Assembly: GCA_910586665.1 (NCBI GenBank)
Contig: CAJUIX010000036.1
Location: 1-17,603 of the forward strand
From: an uncultured Duncaniella sp.
GTDB lineage: Bacteria > Bacteroidota > Bacteroidia > Bacteroidales > Muribaculaceae
Length of the DNA: 17,603 bases
Direction: 5' to 3'
The notes under the pieces are model-generated. The model did no database searches, was not told the origin of the DNA, and saw nothing but the letters and a program-made list of their open reading frames with translations. Numbering within the stretch: the stretch's first letter is position 1; each line of letters starts with the position of its first letter. This document shows positions 7,468-15,944 of the stretch, one piece after another. A program made the translations under genes and the position numbers.

Positions 7468-7938
7468 ATGCGTAACGAAAACGAACTTGAAGGAGTTTCG
7501 CTCCTCGGAAACACAGGAGTGAACTATCCGACTCAATATGCCCCGGAAGTGCTTGAGACATTTGTCAACAAGCACCCCGACAATGAATATCTGGTCACTT
7601 TCACCTGCCCGGAATTTACATCGCTCTGCCCCAAGACCGGGCAGCCCGATTTTGCAAAGATACTTATCAGCTATATCCCGCGCGAGCGAATGGTTGAGAG
7701 CAAGAGCCTGAAACTCTATCTCTTCAGTTTCCGCAACCACGGCGATTTTCATGAGGACTGCGTCAACATCATCATGAAGGACCTCGTCAGGCTCATGAAT
7801 CCCCGTTATATCGAGGTGAAAGGCATCTTTACACCGCGCGGCGGCATAGCCATACACCCCTTTGCCAACTATGGCGACCGTGAGCATCAGGAATTAGTGA
7901 GCAAGCGCCTGCTCGCATCAATACCCAATAACTTCTAA
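7468..7938 (+). CDS. queF: NADPH-dependent 7-cyano-7-deazaguanine reductase
   Basis: QueF reduces the nitrile of preQ0 to preQ1, using NADPH, on the way to queuosine in tRNA. It is the short, single-domain (YkvM-like) form of 156 residues with the T-fold. The nucleophile is C54 and the acid is D61 in EFTSLCPKTGQPDF. The family signature ESKSLKLY lies at 77-84, and HGDFHED (91-97) carries the conserved His and Glu. GTP cyclohydrolase FolE, which shares the fold, is excluded by the ESK motif. The gene has its own promoter and is followed after 6 bases by queC, whose product makes its substrate. Confidence 0.94.
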   Translation: MRNENELEGVSLLGNTGVNYPTQYAPEVLETFVNKHPDNEYLVTFTCPEFTSLCPKTGQPDFAKILISYIPRERMVESKSLKLYLFSFRNHGDFHEDCVNIIMKDLVRLMNPRYIEVKGIFTPRGGIAIHPFANYGDREHQELVSKRLLASIPNNF

Positions 7939-7944
7939 GAAACG

Positions 7945-8592
7945 ATGGCAAAAGACACTCTGCTTGTACTCTCCGGGGGCATGGACTCAGTGACCATGCT
8001 TTGGGAATACGCGGCCGACATAGCTGCCGCGGTGACATTTCAGTATGGTTCCAACCACAATATGCGCGAGGCTGCGTGCGCGAAATGGAATTGCGATCAC
8101 CTCGGCATCGAATGGTATGAAATCGACCTTGCCTTCATAGGAAAGTACTTTGAAAGCTCGCTTCTTAGCGGAGCCGATGCCATCCCGGAGGGTAACTATG
8201 ACGACGAGAACATGCGCTCGACCGTGGTTCCCTTCCGTAACGGCATCATGCTTGCCGTGGCGGCCGGCCTTGCTGAGAGCCGAGGTCTGAAGAAGGTAAT
8301 GATTGCCAATCATTCAGGCGACCACGCCATATATCCCGACTGCCGCCCGGAGTTCATCCGCTCTATGGGTGCGGCAATAGCCGACGGCACCTACGAGCAT
8401 CTCACGCTCGTGGCTCCCTACACCAATCTGACCAAGGGTGAGATTGCACTGCGCGGCAAGAAACTTGGTGTTGACTACTCACACACCTATTCATGCTACA
8501 AGGGGGGAGAACACCACTGCGGCAAGTGCGGCACCTGCGTGGAGCGTCGCGAAGCTCTTGAATATGCCGGAATAATCCTCGAAAACGACTGA
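7945..8592 (+). CDS. queC: 7-cyano-7-deazaguanine synthase
   Basis: QueC converts 7-carboxy-7-deazaguanine to preQ0 with ATP and ammonia. The 215 residues begin with the PP-loop SGGMDS (10-15), which binds ATP. Near the C-terminus, CYKGGEHHCGKCGTC supplies four zinc-binding cysteines. Other family motifs are STVVPFRNGIML and the NHSGDHAIYPDCRPEF segment. It starts 6 bases after queF, so the two are surely cotranscribed. QueD and QueE are not in this window and must be encoded elsewhere if the pathway is complete. Confidence 0.95.
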   Translation: MAKDTLLVLSGGMDSVTMLWEYAADIAAAVTFQYGSNHNMREAACAKWNCDHLGIEWYEIDLAFIGKYFESSLLSGADAIPEGNYDDENMRSTVVPFRNGIMLAVAAGLAESRGLKKVMIANHSGDHAIYPDCRPEFIRSMGAAIADGTYEHLTLVAPYTNLTKGEIALRGKKLGVDYSHTYSCYKGGEHHCGKCGTCVERREALEYAGIILEND

Positions 8593-8623
8593 TTAACAGC
8601 ATAACGGACAGCGAGATTCATCC

Positions 8624-9466
8624 ATGCATACAAGCAGACCACGAAAGCAGCGCCGACGTTTCAGCCTTAAAAAATCATTGAGGTTATTCCTACCGATATT
8701 CCTGTTTATCGGACTATGTGCAGTATTGTGCACGCCTACCCGACATTCCGAAGCCGACGGCTCAATGATAGTGTTAGAGGAGAAGGCCAAGGCTCCAGTG
8801 GAGCCGATGAAGCTGAGCAAGAATACAACCGTCTACGACTTGGAGACAGACACCGTGAGCCATCATCTCGCGAGACTCGAAGAGATGCCTGAGCCGACGA
8901 GACGCATAAAGGAGAACTACTTCGGTAACATGCACCAGTTTTTCAACGACAGCAATTATATCCACTGGCAGGAAGCCGAGCTTTACGGCATAGAACCACT
9001 CACCGACACCCGCTCCCACTGGAAGCTGCGCTCGGAAATAGTTAAAGTGACAAGCTGTCGTGACTTCTATGTCGACTCGCTCGTCTACTCGCGTCCCTAT
9101 CTCGTCACCACTGCAGCCGGAAGACTGCATGAGATCGGGCGCCGCTTCCGCGACAGTATCGACGCTCGAGGAGGGGGAGACTACCGCATCAAGGTGACGA
9201 GCCTCCTGCGCACACCGCGCACCGTCAAGCTTCTGCGACGCAGAAACCGCAATGCGATAGATTCGTCGGTGCATCAGCTCGGAACGACATTCGACATATC
9301 ATACGCCTCGTTCATAGCTGACAATGCCGACTGCCCCCGTAGTGTCGACGACCTCAAAGGAATCCTCGGCGAAGTACTGAAGGCCATGCGCGAGGAGGGT
9401 AAAATATGGGTGAAATACGAGCGTGGCCAGCCATGTTTCCACATCACTGCCCGCAAAGAGAAGTAA
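8624..9466 (+). CDS. Membrane-anchored protein with M15-peptidase-like signature (DUF5715-like)
   Basis: This protein has 280 residues with a very basic N-terminus (RPRKQRRRF), one hydrophobic segment at about 20-36, then a periplasmic region. I think it belongs to the Bacteroidetes family listed as DUF5715, from memory only. The C-terminal half resembles D,D/L,D-carboxypeptidases of family M15 (VanY/DacB-like). TSLLRTPRT (192-200) corresponds to the GYRS region, SVHQLGTTFDI (215-225) to SxHxxGxAxD, and CFHITAR (271-277) to the EPWHxxY end. This gives candidate zinc ligands H217, D224 and H273. A cell-wall peptidase or a peptidoglycan-binding relative is therefore plausible but inferred. C32 and C36 in the hydrophobic segment are not a clear lipobox. 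It follows queC by 31 bases and precedes an AsmA-like envelope gene. Confidence 0.65.
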   Translation: MHTSRPRKQRRRFSLKKSLRLFLPIFLFIGLCAVLCTPTRHSEADGSMIVLEEKAKAPVEPMKLSKNTTVYDLETDTVSHHLARLEEMPEPTRRIKENYFGNMHQFFNDSNYIHWQEAELYGIEPLTDTRSHWKLRSEIVKVTSCRDFYVDSLVYSRPYLVTTAAGRLHEIGRRFRDSIDARGGGDYRIKVTSLLRTPRTVKLLRRRNRNAIDSSVHQLGTTFDISYASFIADNADCPRSVDDLKGILGEVLKAMREEGKIWVKYERGQPCFHITARKEK

Positions 9467-9519
9467 TCATCCGAAAGTTAGACAGATACTGACAAACCAA
9501 ACAAAAGACATCAAGAGTC

Positions 9520-12500
9520 ATGAGCGAAGATACAGCCAACAATGAGCCTAAGCAGGAGCCTTTACAGGAAGCCAGGAGCAAGAAATCCAAGCCGGGGAAG
9601 AAACGTCCACTCTGGCTCAAACTTCTGCGTGCCGTATTTTTCGCCGTCATCGGGATTGTGGCCGTTGTATTGATAGTGCTGACAATCTTAGTGTCATATC
9701 TTAAGCCGGAACGACTGACGCCGTTGGTCGAAAAGTATGCCAACGAATATCTCGACGCAGACCTCGAGGTCGAGCGCATAGAAATATCCTTCTGGCACAC
9801 CTTCCCGCGCTTCGAGCTTGATGTCAAGGGATTGACGGTGAAGAGCCGCTCGCTCGAAGACCTCCCCGCTGACCTGCGCGCCCAACTTCCGGCCTGCGCC
9901 GATTCCTTGTTGAGCATCGACCGATTCAATGGTGCTATCAACATACCCGAATTCTTCGTGGGTAAAATCGCCCTCTATGATATAATGTTTGACCGACCGC
10001 AAATCAATGTGGTCTATGCCACTGCCGACCGCTCGAACCTTGACATCTTCCCTACGGCTGCCGAAGAAGAGGAAAAGGAGTCGACAGTGTTAATGCCTGA
10101 CATAAGCCTGGGCACATTCGAAATAATCAACGGCATGCCAATTCGTTACGTCTCGCTTTCCGACTCACTTGACGTAAAAATCAACCTTTCGACAACAAAG
10201 TTTGAAGGTAAGAAGGCTCCTGACTATACTCTTGACGTCCAAGGTAACACCTCGGCCAGCCTCCCCGATTTTAAAATCACAGACCTCGGTTTCGGCATGG
10301 GAGGTGAGCTGAACTGGGAACAGAAGAATCCCTACCGTTTAGGCATCAACGATTTCAAGCTATATATAGGCAAGGTTGAGGCGATGATGAACGCCGAACT
10401 TGACTTTTCAGAAGAGTTCAAAGTTGAAAAATTTGACTTCAGCCTCCCGTCGACTCCAGTCTGTGAAATAATAGCCCTAATTCCAAAGGAAATGAAGGGG
10501 GAGCTTGTCAAGCTTGACGCGAGGTTCAATGTGGAGATGGACGTGAAACTTACAGATAACTTCGTGCCCGCCACAGATTCCATACCTTCGTTGAACCTAA
10601 AGCTGAAAATCCCTGAGGGGAGTGCAAACTATGAGCGTCTTGTGCTCAAGCGCTTCGCCCTCGACCTCACAGCCGACATTGACGGACGTGACCTCAACAA
10701 ATCAAAGATCAATCTCACGAAACTTTTAGCCATAGGCAAGGGTGTGGGCTTCGAGCTGGGCTGCAAGGTGTCAAATATTATCAAAAATCCGACTGTCGAT
10801 GGCATGTTTATAGGCGGTGTGGAGATTGACCGTCTCCCCAAGGCTCTGCTCGACAAACTTCCATGTCAAATCAGCGGCAGTCTGCGCGCCGACAGCAAAT
10901 TTGCCCTGCGCAAGAGCTATCTGACTAAGGATAATTTCCACCGCATACGTCTGACCGGCGATGCGACGCTTAAAAACTTCCGCGTGTCGATGCCTGAGCT
11001 CCCCGCAGATATATATACTGACTTTGCAGAGCTGAAGTTGGGTACCAACTCCTCCTTTACCCGGGCCGGCCACAGCGTCGACTCGCTGCTCACCGCCTCG
11101 CTCCGCATCGACAGCATTTCTGTCGATGTGACAGGCATGGAGCTGCGCGCGACAGGGCTGAAAGTTGGTCTCGGTTGCCAGAATACGGCATCGTCTGTCG
11201 ACACCACTATGGTGAACCCTATCGGGGGACGCATCGTTGCTGAAAAAATACAATTCAGATCTACCGGGGATACTCTGAGAGTCATGTTACGCAAGCCGAC
11301 CGTCGGTGCAACCCTGCGTCGCTACAAGGGTGACAGCAAAAAGCCACAGCTCCACCTCGACATAGCTACCGAGCGCGCCTTCTATGGCGACAGAGTCAAC
11401 CGCGCCCTACTGAGCAAGGCCCTCCTCTTCGTGACTGCCCATCCCTCCGACCTGGCTTCGGGCAGGAGGAACCACAGGAAGCTTGACTCCCTCGCACAGA
11501 TATATCCCGACCTGCTGCAGGACTCCCTGCGCTCAATCCTGAGGGGCCAGGGACAGCAGCGTCTCAAGGCTATGGCCGCCGCCGACAGTGCAGCAGTAGC
11601 AGGAGGAGAGATTATCGACCTGAGCGTGGACAACTCCATGAGAAAGTTAATCCGTCAGTGGGACGTCAAAGGTGTGCTTAAAGCTGAGCGTATGCGTGTG
11701 TTCACGCCTTACTTCCCTCTGCGCAACACTCTCTCGGATTTCAACATGCGCTTCAACTCCGACTCCGTGAAGATTGCCGACACCCGCCTCCGCGCCGGAC
11801 AGAGCAGCATTACCCTTAACGGCGACATAAGCAATATCAGCCGGGCCCTCACCTCTCGCCTCCGCCGCGAGCCGCTGCGGCTCAGTTTCCGACTTGATGG
11901 CGACACGATTGACGTCAATGAGATTGCCACGGCGGTATTTGCCGGCGCAGCTTTCTCCGAGCGTGACTCAGCGGGTACATTTGTTGCCGCCGATACAGAG
12001 AATGAGGCTCTGCTACAGGCTTCTGTACAGAATCAGGCCACTGACACTATGACGACACTCGTCATACCCTCCAATATCGAGGCCAATATGGCCGTGACAG
12101 CCAAAAACATCCTCTACTCCAATATATCCTTCCAGGACTTCAAAGGAAATCTCAACGTCTATCAGGGCGCAATCAACCTTGAACGCATGGGTGCGCGCAC
12201 CTCGATAGGCAGCATCAACCTCAACGCCCTCTACAGCGCGCCTGACAAGAACGACGCATCATTTGCCTTCGGTATGCGCGTCAAGGACTTCCACCTGCGG
12301 CAGTTCCTCAACCTCATGCCGGCGCTCGACACCATCATGCCCCTCCTCTCCGATATCAACGGTATAATCAATGCCGACGTTGCCGCCACGACCGACCTCG
12401 ACGACGGCATGAACATCAACATACCCTCGCTAAAGGCCGCAGTGAAGCTCTCGGGCGACTCGTTGGTACTCATCGACCCTGACACCTTCAAGAAGATAGG

Positions 12501-13050
12501 CAAATGGCTAATGTTCAAGCATAAGGAACGCAATGTCATCGACCACATGAACGTCGAGATGATTGTCAACAACTCCCAGCTCGAACTCTTCCCCTTCATC
12601 TTCGACATGGACCGCTACAAGCTCGGCGTCATGGGCTCCAACGACATGGCTATGAACCTGCACTACCATGTGGCCGTTCTGAAATCACCGCTCCCGTTCA
12701 AGTTCGGCATAAACATTTCAGGCAATGTCGACAATATGAAGATACGCCTCGGCAAAGCCAAGTTCAACGAGAAGAATATGCCGCGCTCGGTGGCTATTGC
12801 CGACACGACGCGTATCAACCTCGTCAGGGAGATAGGCAACATCTTCCGCCGCGGTGTGAGGAAGGCTAAAATCAACAGTCTCGACTTCACAAAGGTGCCA
12901 GGCGCGCAGATTCCCGAGGTAAATGCCGCAGCTGACACTATATCGCATGCCGACTCCGTTTATTTTATGAAAGAAGGCCTCATTGCCATGCCCGACACTG
13001 TGCCGGCCGTGACGACAGAGGCTCCTAAAAAAGATAAGAAGAAAAAATGA
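9520..13050 (+). CDS. AsmA-like envelope protein
   Basis: This protein has 1176 residues. It has a charged cytoplasmic tail (1-34), one membrane helix at about 35-60, and a long periplasmic part that opens with the typical AsmA segment LTPLVEKYANEYLDADLEVERIEIS...FPRFELDVKGLTV. The C-terminal third (about 870-1110) resembles the AsmA C-terminal domain, and the protein ends in a lysine-rich tail (PKKDKKKK). Family members (AsmA, TamB, YhdP, YicH) form long beta-groove bridges that carry phospholipids or help outer-membrane assembly. An equivalent role in the inner membrane and periplasm is inferred. A stretch at about 620-700 is rich in charged and helical residues and breaks the beta pattern. 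Its stop overlaps the next gene by ATGA. Confidence 0.85.
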   Translation: MSEDTANNEPKQEPLQEARSKKSKPGKKRPLWLKLLRAVFFAVIGIVAVVLIVLTILVSYLKPERLTPLVEKYANEYLDADLEVERIEISFWHTFPRFELDVKGLTVKSRSLEDLPADLRAQLPACADSLLSIDRFNGAINIPEFFVGKIALYDIMFDRPQINVVYATADRSNLDIFPTAAEEEEKESTVLMPDISLGTFEIINGMPIRYVSLSDSLDVKINLSTTKFEGKKAPDYTLDVQGNTSASLPDFKITDLGFGMGGELNWEQKNPYRLGINDFKLYIGKVEAMMNAELDFSEEFKVEKFDFSLPSTPVCEIIALIPKEMKGELVKLDARFNVEMDVKLTDNFVPATDSIPSLNLKLKIPEGSANYERLVLKRFALDLTADIDGRDLNKSKINLTKLLAIGKGVGFELGCKVSNIIKNPTVDGMFIGGVEIDRLPKALLDKLPCQISGSLRADSKFALRKSYLTKDNFHRIRLTGDATLKNFRVSMPELPADIYTDFAELKLGTNSSFTRAGHSVDSLLTASLRIDSISVDVTGMELRATGLKVGLGCQNTASSVDTTMVNPIGGRIVAEKIQFRSTGDTLRVMLRKPTVGATLRRYKGDSKKPQLHLDIATERAFYGDRVNRALLSKALLFVTAHPSDLASGRRNHRKLDSLAQIYPDLLQDSLRSILRGQGQQRLKAMAAADSAAVAGGEIIDLSVDNSMRKLIRQWDVKGVLKAERMRVFTPYFPLRNTLSDFNMRFNSDSVKIADTRLRAGQSSITLNGDISNISRALTSRLRREPLRLSFRLDGDTIDVNEIATAVFAGAAFSERDSAGTFVAADTENEALLQASVQNQATDTMTTLVIPSNIEANMAVTAKNILYSNISFQDFKGNLNVYQGAINLERMGARTSIGSINLNALYSAPDKNDASFAFGMRVKDFHLRQFLNLMPALDTIMPLLSDINGIINADVAATTDLDDGMNINIPSLKAAVKLSGDSLVLIDPDTFKKIGKWLMFKHKERNVIDHMNVEMIVNNSQLELFPFIFDMDRYKLGVMGSNDMAMNLHYHVAVLKSPLPFKFGINISGNVDNMKIRLGKAKFNEKNMPRSVAIADTTRINLVREIGNIFRRGVRKAKINSLDFTKVPGAQIPEVNAAADTISHADSVYFMKEGLIAMPDTVPAVTTEAPKKDKKKK

Positions 13051-13805
13051 TTCCTCCGATACCGTTTTCATCCGAAATAGCCCGTTTTCTTGAGCGCCAC
13101 CACTTCGAGCGCGTGATTCCGCGTGCCGCCCTCATCGACATGGACGGCACACTCTACGATTCCATGCGCAACCATACCGCCGCATGGCACCGACTGATGA
13201 CCGAGGTAGGTGTGGAGTGCACGCGCGACGAATTCTACCTCTACGAAGGGCGCACGGGAGCCTCGACAATCAACCAGCTCTTCATCCGCGCCTTCGGTCG
13301 CGAGGCCACTGATGAAGAAAAGGAGACACTCTACAAGAGAAAGACCGAGTACTTCCGTGAACTTCCGGCTGTCAAACCCATGCCGGGCGCTCTCGACATG
13401 CTCACAACACTGCGCGATGCAGGATTGCAGCGCATACTCGTGACAGGTTCCGGGCAAGCATCGCTGATTGACAGGATTTCAGCTGATTTCCCCGGAATGT
13501 TTGAGGCAGACAAGCTCGTCACATCCCGCAGTGTCACCCACGGCAAGCCGCATCCCGAACCCTTCATCAGGGGGATGCAGCTCGCACATGTAAGTCCCTC
13601 GCAGGCAATCGTTATTGAGAACGCACCTCTCGGAGTGGAAGCCGGCGACCGCTCAGGCGCCTTCACTATCGGTATAACCACCGGCCCTATACCGCGCGAG
13701 GTTCTCGAGGAGGCCGGTGCGGCAGTTGTATTCGGTTCAATGCCTGAATTTGCGACCAAGCTTCCGACCCTGCTCCTATCGCTTCTTACCATTACAAAAC
13801 AATAG
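13047..13805 (+). CDS. HAD-superfamily phosphatase, beta-phosphoglucomutase-like
   Basis: The 252 residues carry all four HAD motifs. Motif I is LIDMDGTLYDS (nucleophile D31, acid D33), motif II LVTGSG (T133), motif III K167 in THGKPHPEPF, and motif IV VIENAPLGVEAG. A helical cap inserted after motif I places it in subfamily IA, close to beta-phosphoglucomutase and sugar-phosphate phosphatases. The substrate cannot be told from sequence. An N-terminal extension of about 25 residues precedes motif I. The start overlaps the AsmA gene stop by four bases, so it is translationally coupled, and aroB follows after 19 bases. Confidence 0.88.
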   Translation: MIPPIPFSSEIARFLERHHFERVIPRAALIDMDGTLYDSMRNHTAAWHRLMTEVGVECTRDEFYLYEGRTGASTINQLFIRAFGREATDEEKETLYKRKTEYFRELPAVKPMPGALDMLTTLRDAGLQRILVTGSGQASLIDRISADFPGMFEADKLVTSRSVTHGKPHPEPFIRGMQLAHVSPSQAIVIENAPLGVEAGDRSGAFTIGITTGPIPREVLEEAGAAVVFGSMPEFATKLPTLLLSLLTITKQ

Positions 13806-13824
13806 TTCACACTCACCATAAAAT

Positions 13825-14868
13825 ATGCAGAAAATCCTTTACACAAACTGCGTCAGCGATGCCGTAAGGCAACTCGTCAGTGAAAGCAAGCCCGCGAGCA
13901 CACATATCATCACCGACAGCAACGTCGGTCGTGACGTGCTCTCGCGCCTCGGCCTTGACTATGATGTAATCATGGTCGAGCCGGGCGACGGTAACAAGAA
14001 TATACAGTCGCTGTCGCACATTTGGGACAGTCTCATCAACGGCGGCGCCACTCGCAAATCACTTGCCATAAACATTGGCGGCGGTGTGGTTACCGATATG
14101 GGAGGCTTTGCTGCTGCCACATTCAAGCGCGGCATACGTTTCATCAATGTCCCGACAACGCTTCTCGCAGCTGTCGATGCAGCCGTCGGCGGCAAAACCG
14201 GCATTAACTTCGAGGGATTGAAAAATGAAATCGGAGCCTTTGCGCCGGCTGACGCCGTGGTCATCTCCACGGCCCTGTTTTCGACACTCCCGTCAGCCGA
14301 ATTGCTATCGGGCTATGCCGAGATGCTTAAACACGGGTTCCTCTCGTCAGAGGAGGCTTACAACGAACTTCTCGGGTTCGACATCCTCCATGCCGACCTC
14401 GAAGGCCTTCTTCCACTTCTAGAGAAGAGTGTCAAGGTCAAAGAGCGCATCGTCGGGGAGGACCCATTTGAAAAAGGTATCCGCCGCGCGCTCAATCTCG
14501 GCCACACAGCCGGCCACGCCTTCGAGTCGCTCGCCATACACAAGGGGAGCCCGATACCCCACGGTTTCGCCGTGGCCTACGGTATCCTTGTCGAAATGAT
14601 AATATCCCACTCTCTTGAAGCCTTCCCCTCGGCCGAACTTTACCGCTATGCATCATACCTCAAAGAGCATGGCTACGGCTGTCCCGACATCAGCTGCGAA
14701 GACTATCCCGCCCTCATCGCCTATATGCGTCACGATAAGAAAAACGACACTCCGTCGGCTATAAACTTCACATTGCTGTCGAAGCCGGGAGTGCCGTTGA
14801 TTGACCGCACGGCATCCGAGGCGGAGATTGAGGCCGCTCTTGATATTTTCCGTGACATTATGGAATAA
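13825..14868 (+). CDS. aroB: 3-dehydroquinate synthase
   Basis: AroB cyclises DAHP to 3-dehydroquinate with NAD+ and a divalent metal, the second step of the shikimate pathway leading to chorismate. The 347 residues show the NAD-binding NIGGGVVTDMGGF (83-95), the substrate segment VPTTLLAAVDAAVGGKTGIN (109-128), and metal ligands E166 (GYAEMLKHG), H227 (LNLGHTAGHAFE) and H246 (HGFAVAYG). Other sugar-phosphate cyclases such as 2-deoxy-scyllo-inosose synthase share the fold, but the fit to AroB is good and the context is housekeeping. Its product pathway feeds chorismate to the trp operon upstream. It ends 16 bases before the convergent outer-membrane protein gene, with no room for a separate terminator. 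Confidence 0.95.
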   Translation: MQKILYTNCVSDAVRQLVSESKPASTHIITDSNVGRDVLSRLGLDYDVIMVEPGDGNKNIQSLSHIWDSLINGGATRKSLAINIGGGVVTDMGGFAAATFKRGIRFINVPTTLLAAVDAAVGGKTGINFEGLKNEIGAFAPADAVVISTALFSTLPSAELLSGYAEMLKHGFLSSEEAYNELLGFDILHADLEGLLPLLEKSVKVKERIVGEDPFEKGIRRALNLGHTAGHAFESLAIHKGSPIPHGFAVAYGILVEMIISHSLEAFPSAELYRYASYLKEHGYGCPDISCEDYPALIAYMRHDKKNDTPSAINFTLLSKPGVPLIDRTASEAEIEAALDIFRDIME

Positions 14869-14884
14869 TGGAATAGACTGATTG

Positions 14885-15637
14885 TCAGAAGTGGTAGCCG
14901 AGAGTGGCGTAGAGCTTGATATTGTGCGAGCTGGGTTTGACTATGCCGTCGCTCTGCGCCACGTTGCGGAATCCGAACTGGCCGCGCACACCGAGCGATA
15001 CCTTTCCGGCAAATGTCAGCCCCGTCGCTATATGCAGGCCTGAGTCAAAGCTTCGGTATGAATTAAGGAAGGCTTTGTTATTGTCATAGTAGTCAGTCTT
15101 CTGATGCTGTATATCGGTGACGAGCTGTCCGAGGTCGTTGACTGTGGCATTGTAGATAGTAGCCTTCTGCGAGCCGCTGGTGCCGAGGTCGAAATACATA
15201 CCGCCGTCGACGTTCCACCGCACCGTCCTCGCAAGATTGAAGTTAAAGGAAACGAAGACCGGGATGTTGATTGAACGATAACTGTTTTTAATAAACACGT
15301 TTGATACATTGGGCTTATTGTCGCCGGTCACCGCCATATCCATTTTACCTGAACTGCGAAGATAGTTGAACTCCGTGCCGAGGCCGATGAATGACGTGAT
15401 ATTGAACTTGACTCCTGCGCCGGCGCCCCATGAGACACCCATAGAGTTGTTGAGATTGGATATCTGCTTATATGAATTCATATAATTCTCAGTCACATAG
15501 CTGCCTCCGAGGAGGATGTGGACTTCCGTATCGATAAATTTATCCGCCTTGCCGTAGTCGATGAACTGGGCAGTGGCGACGGAGGGCATCCCGAGGAGTA
15601 AGAATGTGAGGAATATGCCTAATAGTTGCTTTTTCAT
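14885..15637 (-). CDS. Outer-membrane beta-barrel protein, PorT-like
   Basis: This protein has 250 residues with a clear Sec signal peptide (hydrophobic 6-20, cleavage probably after VATA at 23). The mature part alternates polar and hydrophobic residues in strands separated by turns, and ends in YATLGYHF with a terminal aromatic, the usual outer-membrane insertion signal. It resembles the Bacteroidetes families called outer membrane beta-barrel or PorT. Such proteins are 8- to 10-stranded barrels of unknown or varied role. It has its own promoter at 15683-15714 and is monocistronic. No specific substrate can be proposed. Confidence 0.82.
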   Translation of the reverse strand: MKKQLLGIFLTFLLLGMPSVATAQFIDYGKADKFIDTEVHILLGGSYVTENYMNSYKQISNLNNSMGVSWGAGAGVKFNITSFIGLGTEFNYLRSSGKMDMAVTGDNKPNVSNVFIKNSYRSINIPVFVSFNFNLARTVRWNVDGGMYFDLGTSGSQKATIYNATVNDLGQLVTDIQHQKTDYYDNNKAFLNSYRSFDSGLHIATGLTFAGKVSLGVRGQFGFRNVAQSDGIVKPSSHNIKLYATLGYHF

Positions 15638-15682
15638 ATAGCTTTTTGTTTAGAATGGTTTATCAATCATTTTTCAATGTGT

Positions 15683-15714
15683 CAAAATTACATGAATCGC
15701 CCGTGAAAAGCAAA
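15683..15714 (-). promoter_or_regulatory. Promoter of the outer-membrane protein gene
   Basis: Read on the minus strand, TTTG (15714-15711), a 20-base spacer and TAATTTTG (15690-15683) match the Bacteroidetes consensus perfectly. The start near 15676 gives a leader of about 40 bases before the ATG at 15637. It is divergent from the tRNA-Arg promoter, the two -33 elements being 35 bases apart. Confidence 0.65.
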
Positions 15715-15749
15715 CAACAGAGACAAAATAGCTAAAAATGATGATTTTT

Positions 15750-15781
15750 TTTGCACAATTGAATAATTATTTCTAATTTTG
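15750..15781 (+). promoter_or_regulatory. Promoter of the tRNA-Arg gene
   Basis: TTTG at 15750-15753, a 20-base spacer and TAATTTTG at 15774-15781 are the same element pair and spacing seen at the trp operon and the outer-membrane protein gene. The predicted start near 15788 lies about 19 bases before the mature tRNA. Confidence 0.65.
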
Positions 15782-15806
15782 CAGAGTCAAAAAACGACAA
15801 CAAAAC

Positions 15807-15880
15807 GGCTCATTAGCTCAACTGAATAGAGCATCTGACTACGGATCAGAAGGTTACAGGTTTGAATCCTGTATGAGTCA
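15807..15880 (+). tRNA. tRNA-Arg (anticodon ACG)
   Basis: The 74-base sequence folds into a standard cloverleaf. The acceptor stem is GGCTCAT with ATGAGTC (one G-U), the D-stem GCTC/GAGC, the anticodon stem TCTGA/TCAGA with loop CTACGGA, and the T-stem ACAGG/CCTGT with loop TTTGAAT. The loop places ACG at positions 34-36, which reads CGN arginine codons after deamination of A34. The discriminator base is A15880. CCA is not encoded and must be added after transcription. It has its own promoter and a terminator 10 bases downstream. Confidence 0.95.
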
Positions 15881-15890
15881 CGATAAAGAC

Positions 15891-15930
15891 AGCAGTCATA
15901 CACAAAAAATAAGCGTGTGACTGCTTTTTT
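15891..15930 (+). terminator. Intrinsic terminator after tRNA-Arg
   Basis: AGCAGTC (15891-15897) and ACAC (15900-15903) pair with GTGT and GACTGCT (15915-15925), leaving a two-base bulge. The stem is followed by six T (15925-15930). This fits a rho-independent terminator of the rightward tRNA transcript. In the other direction the tail is only weakly T-rich, so it is at most a poor terminator for the recombinase gene. Confidence 0.75.
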
Positions 15931-15944
15931 CATGCCCGGCCCGC

